A DNA stretch of 56,373 nucleotides from an uncultured Pelagibacteraceae bacterium. GTDB taxonomy: Bacteria; Pseudomonadota; Alphaproteobacteria; Pelagibacterales; Pelagibacteraceae. Below the pieces are notes generated by a model. That model was not told where the DNA came from and did no database searches. It saw only the letters and a list, made by a program, of their open reading frames with translations. The DNA lies in assembly GCA_902578175.1 (NCBI GenBank), contig CACHBY010000003.1:1-56373 (forward strand). The letters run 5' to 3'. Shown in pieces: positions 17,605 to 26,488 of this stretch; position 1 is the stretch's first letter, and each line of letters starts with the position of its first letter. Position numbers and translations under genes: made by a program.

Positions 17605-19099
17605 ACAAATACATAATCCAACTAGATCAGAATTAATTACAGATTTTGTAAAATCTAATCCTGAATATTATATCAAAGAATTTCAAAAAATTGGAAGTAA
17701 ACCTTCTTTTTCATTTTCATTTAATTTGTATGCAGGAATCCTAGGACCAATTTGGTTTGGAATGAGAAATATTTGGAATTGGGCTCTAGCTTTTTTAATT
17801 ATTGAAACTTTTTCTGTTGTTCAAATTATTAGAGGTTTATTTGGTAATATTACTAAAGAAGCTGTAGAAAAAATAAAGCAGGTTGAATCAACAATAGCTT
17901 TTAGAAACAAACAGTTAGAGGCAGCCATAACAAATAATCCAGACAAAGTTGATGTTTATAAAAGAAATATCAAATCGTTAGAGGATGCAATGCAAGGTTA
18001 CATAGATGAAGTAGCAAGAATTGAAGCATCAGCTATTTGGATCACAATTTTTGGTATTGGAATGTTAATTGCCGTTAAAATTGTTCAAGGAATACTTGCT
18101 AATTCAATATTAGAAAAAAGATATTCAGAATGGTTATCAGATAAAACTTTAAAACCTGGAATGCAAGTTAAGAACTTTGTTTCCAGCACAATATTTGCTG
18201 CAGTTATTATGTTTTTTTCTGTAGTACATTACAGTTTTCCAGGTGTAATTACATTAATGGATGACTTCCCAACTCATCCAGATATCAGATTAACGTCAAT
18301 AAAATGGGTGGAAACGATCTTTGATTATGCAGTGTTAAAAGGAGATGCGTTATTTACAGCAATCACTATAGGTATTAGATCAGTACTAGATTTCTTAGAG
18401 TTACTATTTGTCAAAACTCCATGGATAGTAATTATTACAACCATTGTAACCTTAACTGGATTAGCAGCAGGACCTAGAGCTGCAATTTATTCAGCAGGAT
18501 TTTTGTGTTACATGGGATTTTTAGGTTTCTGGGTTAAAGCTATGACAACATTGGCTCTTTTAGGAACGGCAGCGGTATTAAGTATTGTAATTGGTATCCC
18601 ACTTGGAATTTTTTGTGCTAGACGTCAAAGATTTTATTCAATGATTAGACCGATTATGGACTTCATGCAAACAATGCCTGCTTTTGTATTCATGATTCCT
18701 GTAATAGCATTTTTTGGAACTGGAAAAGTTGCAGCAGTAATTATCACAATGATATTTGGTGGAACACCTGTAGTTAGATTAACTGTTCTCGGTTTAAGAG
18801 GAGTGCCTGAAACAATAAGAGAAGCTGCAATTGCATATGGTGCATCTAAATGGTATTTGCTTAGAAAAGTAGACCTACCGTTAGCGACTCCATCTATATT
18901 AGCAGGCGTTAATCAAACAGTAATGTTAAGTTTAGCAATGGTAGTTGTTGCTTCGTTAATTGGGGCCAAAGGTTTAGGTCAAGATGTACTTGAAGCACTT
19001 CAGTACGCTAATGTAGGACAAGGTATTTTAGCAGGTGTTGCGATATTATTTGTAGCTCTTATTCTTGATAGAGTTGTTCAGGGTAGAAAAAGAGTTTAA
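17594..19099 (+). CDS. proW: Glycine betaine/proline-type ABC transporter permease with long N-terminal extension
   Basis: I choose ATG at 17594, although an in-frame GTG at 17588 is possible; a G-rich stretch precedes. Residues ~250-500 are the ProW permease core, including the EAA-type loop AYGASKWYLLRKVDLPLATP. The first ~190 residues are extra: a DUF2628-like region with hydrophobic YAGILGPIWFGMRNIWNWAL, a charged helical segment at 88-145 that could be a coiled coil, and another membrane helix near 148-170. Total length is 501 residues, against about 350 for E. coli ProW. It overlaps proV by 11 bp. Confidence 0.9.
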   Translation: MENKQIHNPTRSELITDFVKSNPEYYIKEFQKIGSKPSFSFSFNLYAGILGPIWFGMRNIWNWALAFLIIETFSVVQIIRGLFGNITKEAVEKIKQVESTIAFRNKQLEAAITNNPDKVDVYKRNIKSLEDAMQGYIDEVARIEASAIWITIFGIGMLIAVKIVQGILANSILEKRYSEWLSDKTLKPGMQVKNFVSSTIFAAVIMFFSVVHYSFPGVITLMDDFPTHPDIRLTSIKWVETIFDYAVLKGDALFTAITIGIRSVLDFLELLFVKTPWIVIITTIVTLTGLAAGPRAAIYSAGFLCYMGFLGFWVKAMTTLALLGTAAVLSIVIGIPLGIFCARRQRFYSMIRPIMDFMQTMPAFVFMIPVIAFFGTGKVAAVIITMIFGGTPVVRLTVLGLRGVPETIREAAIAYGASKWYLLRKVDLPLATPSILAGVNQTVMLSLAMVVVASLIGAKGLGQDVLEALQYANVGQGILAGVAILFVALILDRVVQGRKRV

Positions 19100-19108
19100 G
19101 AAAAATCA

Positions 19109-19726
19109 ATGGAATACGCACTGTTAGGTTTTTTTACTGGTCTAAGTTTAATTTTAGCAATTGGTGCCCAAAATATTTTTGTAATTGAACAAGGTTTAAA
19201 AAAGCAGTATGTATTTTTAGTTTGTTTAGTTTGCTCTATTTCTGATTTAATATTAATTTTTTTTGGAATTTTTTTATTTCATTTTTTTAATCAATTTTTT
19301 AACTCAATAGTAGAATTTATTTTAAATCTTCTTTTAGTGGTTTTTTTAATTCATTTTATTTATTCAAAAATTAAAACTCATTACAAAGAAGTTAATTTTC
19401 AAAGTAATGTTAGTGCGATATCAAAGTTAAATATTTTATTAAAAACATTAGGTTTCACATATTTAAATCCACATGTTTACTCTGATACAGTTTTTATTCT
19501 TGGAAACTTTTCTAAGAATTACTTATTTAATCAAAAACTTGCATTTGGAATAGGAGCTTCTTTAGCTTCTTTTCTATTTTTTTTTATACTTGGATACTTA
19601 TCAAATTATCTTTCTAAATATGCCAATAATAAAAAAATTTGGCAGATAATAAATATTTTTATTATTGCTTTTATGAGTTTTTTAGTTTTGTTTATTTTAA
19701 AGGAAATGATAATTAAGCTTTTATGA
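19109..19726 (+). CDS. LysE/ArgO family exporter
   Basis: This 205-residue membrane protein has about six helices and starts with the family pattern LLGFFTGLSLILAIGAQNIFVIEQGL, close to LysE/ArgO, which export basic amino acids. The later TYLNPHVYSDTVFILG carries the conserved Asn-Pro-His segment. Substrate is inferred by family only. It follows proW with a 9-bp gap and its stop overlaps the hydrolase start by 4 bp. Confidence 0.85.
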   Translation: MEYALLGFFTGLSLILAIGAQNIFVIEQGLKKQYVFLVCLVCSISDLILIFFGIFLFHFFNQFFNSIVEFILNLLLVVFLIHFIYSKIKTHYKEVNFQSNVSAISKLNILLKTLGFTYLNPHVYSDTVFILGNFSKNYLFNQKLAFGIGASLASFLFFFILGYLSNYLSKYANNKKIWQIINIFIIAFMSFLVLFILKEMIIKLL

Positions 19727-20478
19727 GTAATATTTTTGTAGATGATAAAGGTGAAGGTTTTCCATTTGTTTTAGTGCATGGATATTTAGGTTCCTCAGAG
19801 ATGTGGTGCTTTCAAAAAGACTATTTTTCTCAAAATTTTAGAGTTATTGCTCCAGCACTTCCTGGTTTTGGTGAAAGTTATAATGCTCAATCATTAAATT
19901 CTATTAATGCCATGGCAAAAAGAATAATTGAAATACTAGATGAAAAAAATATCGAAAAATTTAATTTAATTGGACATTCAATGGGTGGAATGATTGTTCA
20001 AGAAATCACAAAAATTGTTGGTAATAGAGTTAACAAATTAATCTGTTTTGCAACAGGATCTATCGGAGATATCCCTGGTAGATTTGAAACTATGGATGAA
20101 ACAAGAGAAAAACTTAAAAAAGAAGGTGCTGAGGTGTCATTTGCAAGAGTTCCTCCTAAATGGTTTGTAAAGGGAGATAAGGATAAAAATTATTTTTTGT
20201 GTGCCAATGCAGTTAAAAATGTTTCATTAGAAACTGCTGATAATGCTCTAATAGCAATGAAAAATTGGAGAGGTATAGAAAATTTAAAAAACATTAAAAA
20301 TGAAACCTTAATTATATGGGGTGATAAAGATATCTCTTATAATTTTGAACAAGTGGATACGTTAAATAAAAATATTAAAAATAGTCGTCTAGAGATATTT
20401 AAAAATTGTAGTCATAATGTTCACTTAGAAGAACCAGATAGATTTAATAATCTAGTAAATGATTTTATTTCAGAATAA
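19723..20478 (+). CDS. Alpha/beta-fold hydrolase
   Basis: This 251-residue protein has the oxyanion motif VHGYLGSSEMW, nucleophile elbow GHSMGG (S86), acid IIWGDKD and histidine in CSHNVHLEEP near the C-terminus. All three catalytic members are in place, so it should be an active esterase, lactonase or C-C hydrolase, but the substrate is not deducible. It is translationally coupled to the LysE-type gene and converges on the HAD gene with a 14-bp overlap. Confidence 0.85.
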   Translation: MSNIFVDDKGEGFPFVLVHGYLGSSEMWCFQKDYFSQNFRVIAPALPGFGESYNAQSLNSINAMAKRIIEILDEKNIEKFNLIGHSMGGMIVQEITKIVGNRVNKLICFATGSIGDIPGRFETMDETREKLKKEGAEVSFARVPPKWFVKGDKDKNYFLCANAVKNVSLETADNALIAMKNWRGIENLKNIKNETLIIWGDKDISYNFEQVDTLNKNIKNSRLEIFKNCSHNVHLEEPDRFNNLVNDFISE

Positions 20479-21130
20479 TATTTTTATTTAATTTACTTAT
20501 TTTTTTATAAGCGTTCTTAAAATTTTTATTTAGATGAAACTTTCCTGGAAAAATTATGCATTTAATTTTAGCATTAACTGCAGAGTTTAAACTTTCTTGA
20601 GAATCCTCAATAGCTAAGCATTCTGTAGATTTTAATTTAAGTTTTTTTAATGCAAGAAGATATATATCTGGATTTGGTTTTAAATTTTTAACTAAATTTG
20701 AATTTCCAATAAAACTAAAATTTTTTCGATTAATTGATTTTCTTAATGAGAAAAGAATAGAATTAATATTATTTTTTGAGGTAGAGGTTACAAAAGCTAA
20801 TCTAATTTTTTCTTTATTACAGAGATTAATTATACTTTTAACACCTGGTCTTAATTTTAAATGATTTTTCTTCAAGTAATTATTGAACAGTTTAGTTTTT
20901 AAATCTCTTAATTGCTTCGCATTAACTTTCGTATTTTTTTTCTTTGCGTATTCTTTTATTCTATCGCTGCCACCTGATTTGTTTAGTAGTTTGATATATT
21001 CCTCTTTAGTCCAATACCAATTCAAACCTTTATTTTTAAAAGCCTCATTAAAAGACTTTCTCTGAATTTCAGAAGTTTCAACAAGTGTTCCAATAGAACC
21101 GAATAACAAAGCTTTGTAATATTTTTTCAA
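20465..21130 (-). CDS. HAD-superfamily protein lacking both motif-I aspartates
   Basis: Start set to TTG at 21130, which overlaps the permease TGA. The frame runs on upstream but there it is only the shadow of the permease gene. With this start the 221-residue protein begins MKKYYKALLFGSIGTL. The canonical motif I (F-D-x-D-G-T) reads F10-G-S-I-G-T, so the nucleophile D is G11 and the acid/base D is I13. Motif II T115/S116, motif III K151 and motif IV E175-D176 (IEDSQ) are kept. A phosphatase or mutase reaction needing the Asp nucleophile is unlikely. It may bind sugar phosphates or act as a regulator of the ABC system above it. Confidence 0.78.
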   Translation of the reverse strand: MKKYYKALLFGSIGTLVETSEIQRKSFNEAFKNKGLNWYWTKEEYIKLLNKSGGSDRIKEYAKKKNTKVNAKQLRDLKTKLFNNYLKKNHLKLRPGVKSIINLCNKEKIRLAFVTSTSKNNINSILFSLRKSINRKNFSFIGNSNLVKNLKPNPDIYLLALKKLKLKSTECLAIEDSQESLNSAVNAKIKCIIFPGKFHLNKNFKNAYKKISKLNKNIILK

Positions 21131-22008
21131 CCTTTTACAGCCCCAGTAGTTAAACCACTGATGACTTGTCTCTGGAAGAACATTACTAGCATAAACAATG
21201 GAGCTGTTGCAGACACTACAGCAGATACTGCCCACATTAGATTACCTTCGTGTTGGTTAGTTCCTAAATAACTTTGTATCTTTGGAACCATTGTATGATT
21301 TTCTTGATTAAGAAGTAAAGCTGTTACAGTGAAATCATTGTAAGCAAGCATTAAACTAAATAATCCAGCAGTAATAACCCCGGGCCACATGACTGGCATT
21401 ATGATATGTCTAAATGCTTGAAAATATGAACATCCATCAATCAACGCACTTTCATCAAGTTCTTTTGGTATTGTTTTAAAAAATGAATATAGCAACCATA
21501 ATGTAAACGGTTGATTAATAGCAACCAAAACAACAATAGTTGTTGGAAGTATTCCCCATATTTGTAATTCAAAAAAAGGAAATAGATAACCTGATACTAA
21601 AGTTATATGTGGCATAGCTCTAAAGATTAAAGCTGCCATTAAAATCCAAAATGCATATTTCTCAGTTGATCTTGAAAGAGCGTATGCTCCTAAAGTTCCT
21701 AAAAACAATGAAATACTAACGACAAATACAGTAACGATTATGGTATTCTTTGATGCTTTCCAAAATTCTCCTTCAAACCAAGCTTCATGATAAGCATTTG
21801 TCGTAAACTTTTCACCAGTTTCAATTAATGTATTGAAAGCTGAAATTGCATACCACCAATCTGATCTTGAAAAAAAATCTGCTCTTACTTTAAATGATCC
21901 CCAAAAAGTCCAGATGAATGGAAAACATGCAACTAACAACCAAGAAATAATAAATATGGTATTAAATGTTTTTAAAGTATTTGTTTTTTTATCTAACCCA
22001 TAATCCAT
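21127..22008 (-). CDS. MalG-like ABC transporter permease (carbohydrate type)
   Basis: This 293-residue protein has about six helices, and the EAA loop LIDGCSYFQAFRHIIMPVMWP for ATPase contact is visible. It is the second of two permeases lying 2 bp apart. The start ATG at 22008 is preceded by the MalF-like gene's stop. It overlaps the HAD gene by 4 bp. Family membership suggests uptake of a sugar or polyol. No ATPase gene is in this cluster. Confidence 0.88.
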   Translation of the reverse strand: MDYGLDKKTNTLKTFNTIFIISWLLVACFPFIWTFWGSFKVRADFFSRSDWWYAISAFNTLIETGEKFTTNAYHEAWFEGEFWKASKNTIIVTVFVVSISLFLGTLGAYALSRSTEKYAFWILMAALIFRAMPHITLVSGYLFPFFELQIWGILPTTIVVLVAINQPFTLWLLYSFFKTIPKELDESALIDGCSYFQAFRHIIMPVMWPGVITAGLFSLMLAYNDFTVTALLLNQENHTMVPKIQSYLGTNQHEGNLMWAVSAVVSATAPLFMLVMFFQRQVISGLTTGAVKG

Positions 22009-22010
22009 AC

Positions 22011-23039
22011 TTATCTCGCAGTTTTAAATTCTTTCCATGTTCTAACTAATACAGGTGCAAGCAAAATAGCTATCCCAATGATTGTCATCATCGATGTTGC
22101 TGCAGCCGAACCAAACAAAATTACTTCTTCATTTACTAGGTTATCGTAAATTAACCATGAAAGAGATTGCGCACTACCCTCGGCACTAAAACCTATAATC
22201 GGTTCAAAAACTCTAAAATTGTCCATCAATGATATTAATGCAACAAATGTTACCACCGGGTAAATATGAGGTAGCACAATATGTTTTATTCTCTGAAATC
22301 TTGAAGCACCATCAATAATTGCAGCTTCAATAGGTTCCTGAGGCACTGTTTGAAGTGCAGCATAGAAAACTACGAATGCAAAAGGGGAGTGATGCCAAAT
22401 TCCATAGATTATAATTGTTATCCACGTAAGAGTTTTAGAGGATTTTAAAGATAAATATGGATCATTCATTAAATTTTGAATGTTGGCTCCAATTATTCCT
22501 TGAGAGTCTATCATCCAAAATAACACTAAAGACCCAACTAATGGAGTTACAATCATTGGTAAAATAGTACCAAAGATTAATGGACCTCTAATTTTTCTTG
22601 AGATTGCGTTTAAACTCAAGGCAATAATAAAACCTAACAACAAGACATTTGGGGTTACAAATATACAATAAGTTAATGTAAATATTAGTGCCTTATAAAA
22701 TGGTAGATTAGTTACTTGATCGACAAATTCACCAAAAGTTTCTGTTTCATTCCAAAATTTTTTTATTTCTTCTGTTGCTAAATGGTTTCTGTCTACATAA
22801 GTGCCAAAACCATTGAACTTTCCAAGAGGTTTTGCTTCTCTAATTTTTGTAGTTTCTTCATTGTCGACTACAATTGAAACAGTACAACCAAATGGATCAC
22901 ATTTTTTAACCTCTTTAACTACTTGATCATGCTGAGCGTAAAAAGATTGAACTCCTGTAGAAATGATAGGAAGCCCAATAAATAGGACCATTGCTAATCC
23001 TGTTGGTAAAAAAAACCAAAAAAAAGTTTTATTAGGCAT
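22011..23039 (-). CDS. MalF-like ABC transporter permease with periplasmic loop insert
   Basis: This 342-residue permease begins with a helix KTFFWFFLPTGLAMVLFIG and then a ~90-residue loop before the second helix near LPFYKALIFTLTYC. The loop contains CDPFGC (two cysteines four residues apart) and a run resembling a small folded region. The EAA-type loop is IIDGASRFQRIKHIVLPHIYP. The first loop resembles the MalF P2 loop in position, where it contacts the binding protein. It is likely co-transcribed with the binding protein 50 bp upstream. Confidence 0.87.
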   Translation of the reverse strand: MPNKTFFWFFLPTGLAMVLFIGLPIISTGVQSFYAQHDQVVKEVKKCDPFGCTVSIVVDNEETTKIREAKPLGKFNGFGTYVDRNHLATEEIKKFWNETETFGEFVDQVTNLPFYKALIFTLTYCIFVTPNVLLLGFIIALSLNAISRKIRGPLIFGTILPMIVTPLVGSLVLFWMIDSQGIIGANIQNLMNDPYLSLKSSKTLTWITIIIYGIWHHSPFAFVVFYAALQTVPQEPIEAAIIDGASRFQRIKHIVLPHIYPVVTFVALISLMDNFRVFEPIIGFSAEGSAQSLSWLIYDNLVNEEVILFGSAAATSMMTIIGIAILLAPVLVRTWKEFKTAR

Positions 23040-23051
23040 TGAAATTTTTTG

Positions 23052-23078
23052 TTAAGTGGGGACCAAGTCCCCACTTAA
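23052..23078 (-). terminator. Intercistronic stem-loop after the MalE-like gene
   Basis: The 11-bp inverted repeat TTAAGTGGGGA (23052-23062) / TCCCCACTTAA (23068-23078) has a 5-base loop. It lies entirely between the binding-protein stop (23089) and permease start (23039). On the transcribed (minus) strand it is followed by an A-rich, not a T-rich, stretch, so it does not look like a simple intrinsic terminator. A message-stability or translation-damping hairpin fits better. Confidence 0.65.
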
Positions 23079-23088
23079 ATATTAGATT

Positions 23089-24309
23089 TTATAGAAAGCC
23101 TTGTTCTTTAGCTTTACTAGTGTAAGCAGCCTCAACATCTTTCAATGCTTGTTCAGCTGATTCTTTACCTTGTAAAAACTCAACAATCTCACTTCCTAAT
23201 GCACCATGCATTAAACCCATTTGCGGTAACATTGGATATGGTTTTGCGCCCATTTTTACGGCCTCAATTACGCCAATAGATTTTGGTCCTGGAACAAATC
23301 CTTCTACCAACCAAACAGCTTGGTCAGCAGCGTCAGCAACCATTTTCTTATTTGATGCAGCGTGAGCTAAAGCTCTAAATGTAGCTTCTGCGTCAGCGTC
23401 AGATCTGTTTTTTGCAAGTGTGAAACCATCCCACCATAAAGTTGCGGCAGGGATATTTCCACCTCCAACTGTAGCTGGTCCAGTTAGTTTTGTAGCTTTA
23501 GTAATATTAGGATCACCTTCATCATCTAAAAGTGTACCTGATCTAGAAGCCCACAATGTCATTAAAGCAACATTTCCAGATTCCCACTCAACTTTAATAG
23601 CTTCACTGTCATGTGTTAAATAATCTGGGTTACTTAATTCAGATAATTTTTTAAGCATGTTTAAAGTAGCAACACCTTTTGCATTATTTACATTTGGTTC
23701 TGCACTTCCAGACTTAAAGAATTCACCACCATGACCAATATACATGTTAACAAACTCTTCTGCTAAGTTCCAACCAGCTTTGTAAGCAGCGGCATACGGA
23801 TATTGCATTTTTCCTGAAGCTCTAATTTTTTCAGAAGCAGCAACTACCTCTTCATATGTTTTTGGAACATCTATACCAAGATCTTTTAAAACATCTTCTC
23901 TGTAGTATAAGTGTTGAGTGTTAGCCATAAATGCTACAGCCATTACTTTTCCATCAATTGTGATCAATTGAGAGTCTTGAATTCCTTTTCCATATTTTTT
24001 AACAAGATCATCTAAAGGTCTTATTAAATCTTGGTTCATTAAAGGAACGATTGAACTGTTTGCTGCAATTCTAGCTGAAAATTCAGATGGATTTGCAGTA
24101 AGAGCTGGCACTGCGATTTTATTGTGCTCTGATGAATGAGTCACTTTAAAATCTGCGCTTCCTTTACATTGTTTAGAAGTTTCAACGAAAGTTCTTAATG
24201 CAGGAAAATCATTAGCCAAAATATTTATTGAACCACTTTTAATGTTACAATCTGCATAAGCAGAAGTTCCAAAAAGTAAAAACAATAAAGTAACTAGTAT
24301 TTTTCTCAT
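23089..24309 (-). CDS. MalE-like extracellular solute-binding protein (carbohydrate ABC transporter)
   Basis: This 406-residue protein has a signal peptide (KILVTLLFLLFGTSAYA). The rest matches the family 1 binding-protein pattern: LYYREDVLKDLGIDVPKTYEE, GNVALMTLWASRSG and WWDGFTLAKNRSDA. Such proteins bind sugars or polyols, and the residues here do not settle which. C21 (YADC) right after the expected cut site and another Cys in SKQCKG may pair. It heads an SBP-permease-permease-HAD group without an ATPase. Upstream lie 85 bp that should contain its promoter. Confidence 0.88.
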   Translation of the reverse strand: MRKILVTLLFLLFGTSAYADCNIKSGSINILANDFPALRTFVETSKQCKGSADFKVTHSSEHNKIAVPALTANPSEFSARIAANSSIVPLMNQDLIRPLDDLVKKYGKGIQDSQLITIDGKVMAVAFMANTQHLYYREDVLKDLGIDVPKTYEEVVAASEKIRASGKMQYPYAAAYKAGWNLAEEFVNMYIGHGGEFFKSGSAEPNVNNAKGVATLNMLKKLSELSNPDYLTHDSEAIKVEWESGNVALMTLWASRSGTLLDDEGDPNITKATKLTGPATVGGGNIPAATLWWDGFTLAKNRSDADAEATFRALAHAASNKKMVADAADQAVWLVEGFVPGPKSIGVIEAVKMGAKPYPMLPQMGLMHGALGSEIVEFLQGKESAEQALKDVEAAYTSKAKEQGFL

Positions 24310-24394
24310 ATGTTTTCTCTCTTTATATTAATTGTTAAATTATATTTTAAGTTCAAAAACTATATCTATTACGAAGTTTAAATTAAAGAGGAAA

Positions 24395-25522
24395 TTAAAT
24401 CACTTTTGACGCAAGTTCTGCACCATGCACCAAAGACTCTAGTTTCTTATAAACTATATTTTCATCAACATTTCCAAAGCCAGCAAAGGTGCTAAAGCCA
24501 CAATCTGTTCCAGCAATTAGCTGATCTTTTTCAATTACTTTTGAGTAAGTTACAATTCTATTTTTTACAACCTCGGGATGTTCGACAAAGTTTGTAGTTG
24601 AGTCAATGACTCCAGGAGCAATTATTTTATCTTTTGGAATTTTTAATTTTTCAAAAATTTGCCACTCATGAGAATGTCTTGGATTTGACGACTCAATTAA
24701 GTAGGTTTGTACATTAGCTTTTAAAGCTATTGGCATAATTTTTTCTATTCCAATGTCGTGTAAATGGGGTCCTTCATAATTACCCCAGCATATGTGCATT
24801 CTTATTTTGGAGCTATCAATATTACTAATTGCATTATTTAAACATTCTATTTGTTTTTCTGCTCTAATTAAAAATTCTTCTTCAGATAAATCTTTAAAAG
24901 TCATGTGTCTCGCTAATGCTAAATCTGGACAATCTAACTGAAGTTTTAATCCATTTAATGTAATCTCTTCATATTCATCTTTCATCAGCTTAGATAAATT
25001 TTCTAAATATTCATCATCATTTTTATAAAATTTATTTGGCAAGAAAGCCGAAATAACTCCTGGAGAAGCAGCATTCATAAAAGCGTCTTTGTGATTATTT
25101 TTTTCTAATGATTGCTTAAAATTATTAATATCTTTTGTTAAAGAGGTTTTGTCTTTAATTTTTAATTCACTTGTACAACAAGGTCTTGTGTAAGTAGGAG
25201 TACCACCTGTTCTTGCAATTCTTTCTTTAAAAGATGGAAAGTCATCTAAATCTTTTGGCGCTTTTCTTTCACTCTCTCCTGAAAAGCCATCAAGTCTATC
25301 TTTAACATAAGTTGCATAGCTAATCTTAGACATTTCACCGTCACTAATATAGTCAATTCCAACCTCTATTTGCTTTTTAACAATATTATCTACATCTCTT
25401 TGAACAATCTCATCAAATTGATTTAAATCTATTTTTTCTTTTTGATCTTTCTTGAATAAGAGATCGGATAATTCATTTGATCTTGGTAAACTTCCTACAT
25501 GTGTTGTTTTAATTTTACTCAT
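24395..25522 (-). CDS. MetE C-terminal-domain-like protein (cobalamin-independent methionine synthase II family)
   Basis: This 375-residue protein contains only the catalytic half of MetE: THVGSLPRSNEL at the start and all four candidate zinc ligands, H and C in RMHICWGN, E in LIESSNP, and C in GTDCGFST. The N-terminal half of MetE, needed for folate binding there, is absent, as in archaeal 'core' MetE, Mes-type enzymes and epoxyalkane-CoM transferases. The methyl donor and acceptor are not clear. It sits 3 bp after the double-SnoaL gene, so a role linked to that operon is likely. Confidence 0.82.
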   Translation of the reverse strand: MSKIKTTHVGSLPRSNELSDLLFKKDQKEKIDLNQFDEIVQRDVDNIVKKQIEVGIDYISDGEMSKISYATYVKDRLDGFSGESERKAPKDLDDFPSFKERIARTGGTPTYTRPCCTSELKIKDKTSLTKDINNFKQSLEKNNHKDAFMNAASPGVISAFLPNKFYKNDDEYLENLSKLMKDEYEEITLNGLKLQLDCPDLALARHMTFKDLSEEEFLIRAEKQIECLNNAISNIDSSKIRMHICWGNYEGPHLHDIGIEKIMPIALKANVQTYLIESSNPRHSHEWQIFEKLKIPKDKIIAPGVIDSTTNFVEHPEVVKNRIVTYSKVIEKDQLIAGTDCGFSTFAGFGNVDENIVYKKLESLVHGAELASKVI

Positions 25523-25525
25523 AAT

Positions 25526-26488
25526 TTATTTCATTAAAATTTGTTTCCAAATTGCAACCTCATCATACAAAACCCATTCTCTTATAACATTTCCATGAAT
25601 TATTTCTGCATGGTTTATACCCATTATAAAAATATTTTTATTTGAATTTTTTCCAAATTCTTCAGTGTCTTTAGAATGATTACCTTCCAGAAACCATCTT
25701 ATTGACGCTTTAGGATTTTTATCTGGTTCTTCCAAATAACCAATGTGCTCTATAGAAAAATTTATATCGCTCAAAGTATTCTTTAAAGCATTCCAAAATT
25801 TGATTATATCTTCTCTTCCATGTCCAATTTTATTTCCAGGCCAATAAATAGTTGCAGCTCTTGCATAATCTGAAAAATCATAATTATCCTTGAAGATATT
25901 TGTCAATATTTTGGAGTATTTACCTCCAGCAGAATCATCAGGAACAATGCCTTGTTTGTAATCTGAATTCATCTCAGAATTTGAATTAAATAATTGTTTT
26001 GCTTTTTCAAAACCACCTTCTTTATCTATAAGCATTTGAGCAAAATCTTTTGGTGTAAATCCTATTTGTCTTACCATCGCACCTTGATCACGAACAATCC
26101 ATTCATCATAGACTTGATTATTTTTGCATGCACAATCAGCAATTACTCTATAATAAATATCTTTACCAGTTGGTTTGCCATAAGAACCATCACCAAGATG
26201 TGTTCCTTTGCTTAAAATTCTATGAGACGAATGATAACCGACATCATCATTTCCATTCCAAATCACATCTTCACCAAGCAATTGTCTGTTAGGAAATTCT
26301 TTTAATGTTGCATAGGTAGCATCAATTACAGGTTTATTTCCATATGTGACACCAAACGGTGATCTAACTGGAATGTTATCACTATAAAACTGACCAATAG
26401 ACTCAACATCTTTATTTTCCCAAATTTGTTTAGTTATTTTTAGTATGTAATCAGGAAAGTTTTTATATTTTGGATCAAAACCCTTCAT
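25526..26488 (-). CDS. Double SnoaL-like domain protein (first of two)
   Basis: The start is at 26488 (MKGFDPKY), where TAATG couples it to the cupin stop, although the frame is open to 26518. The 320-residue protein appears to hold two NTF2/SnoaL-type folds, roughly residues 10-160 (YILKITKQIWENKDVESIG ... VYDEWIVRD) and 190-318 (IGHGREDIIKFWNAL ... VIREWVLYDEVAIW). Each has the helix-helix-strand layout with a terminal W-x-x-x-D. Known SnoaL members are polyketide cyclases, isomerases and binding proteins. Function in this operon is unknown. Confidence 0.72.
   Translation of the reverse strand: MKGFDPKYKNFPDYILKITKQIWENKDVESIGQFYSDNIPVRSPFGVTYGNKPVIDATYATLKEFPNRQLLGEDVIWNGNDDVGYHSSHRILSKGTHLGDGSYGKPTGKDIYYRVIADCACKNNQVYDEWIVRDQGAMVRQIGFTPKDFAQMLIDKEGGFEKAKQLFNSNSEMNSDYKQGIVPDDSAGGKYSKILTNIFKDNYDFSDYARAATIYWPGNKIGHGREDIIKFWNALKNTLSDINFSIEHIGYLEEPDKNPKASIRWFLEGNHSKDTEEFGKNSNKNIFIMGINHAEIIHGNVIREWVLYDEVAIWKQILMK

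Noticed and set aside
21131..21235. N-terminal extension of the HAD gene
   Set aside because: These bases encode the end of the MalG-like permease in another frame, and the family N-terminus begins at the TTG at 21130.
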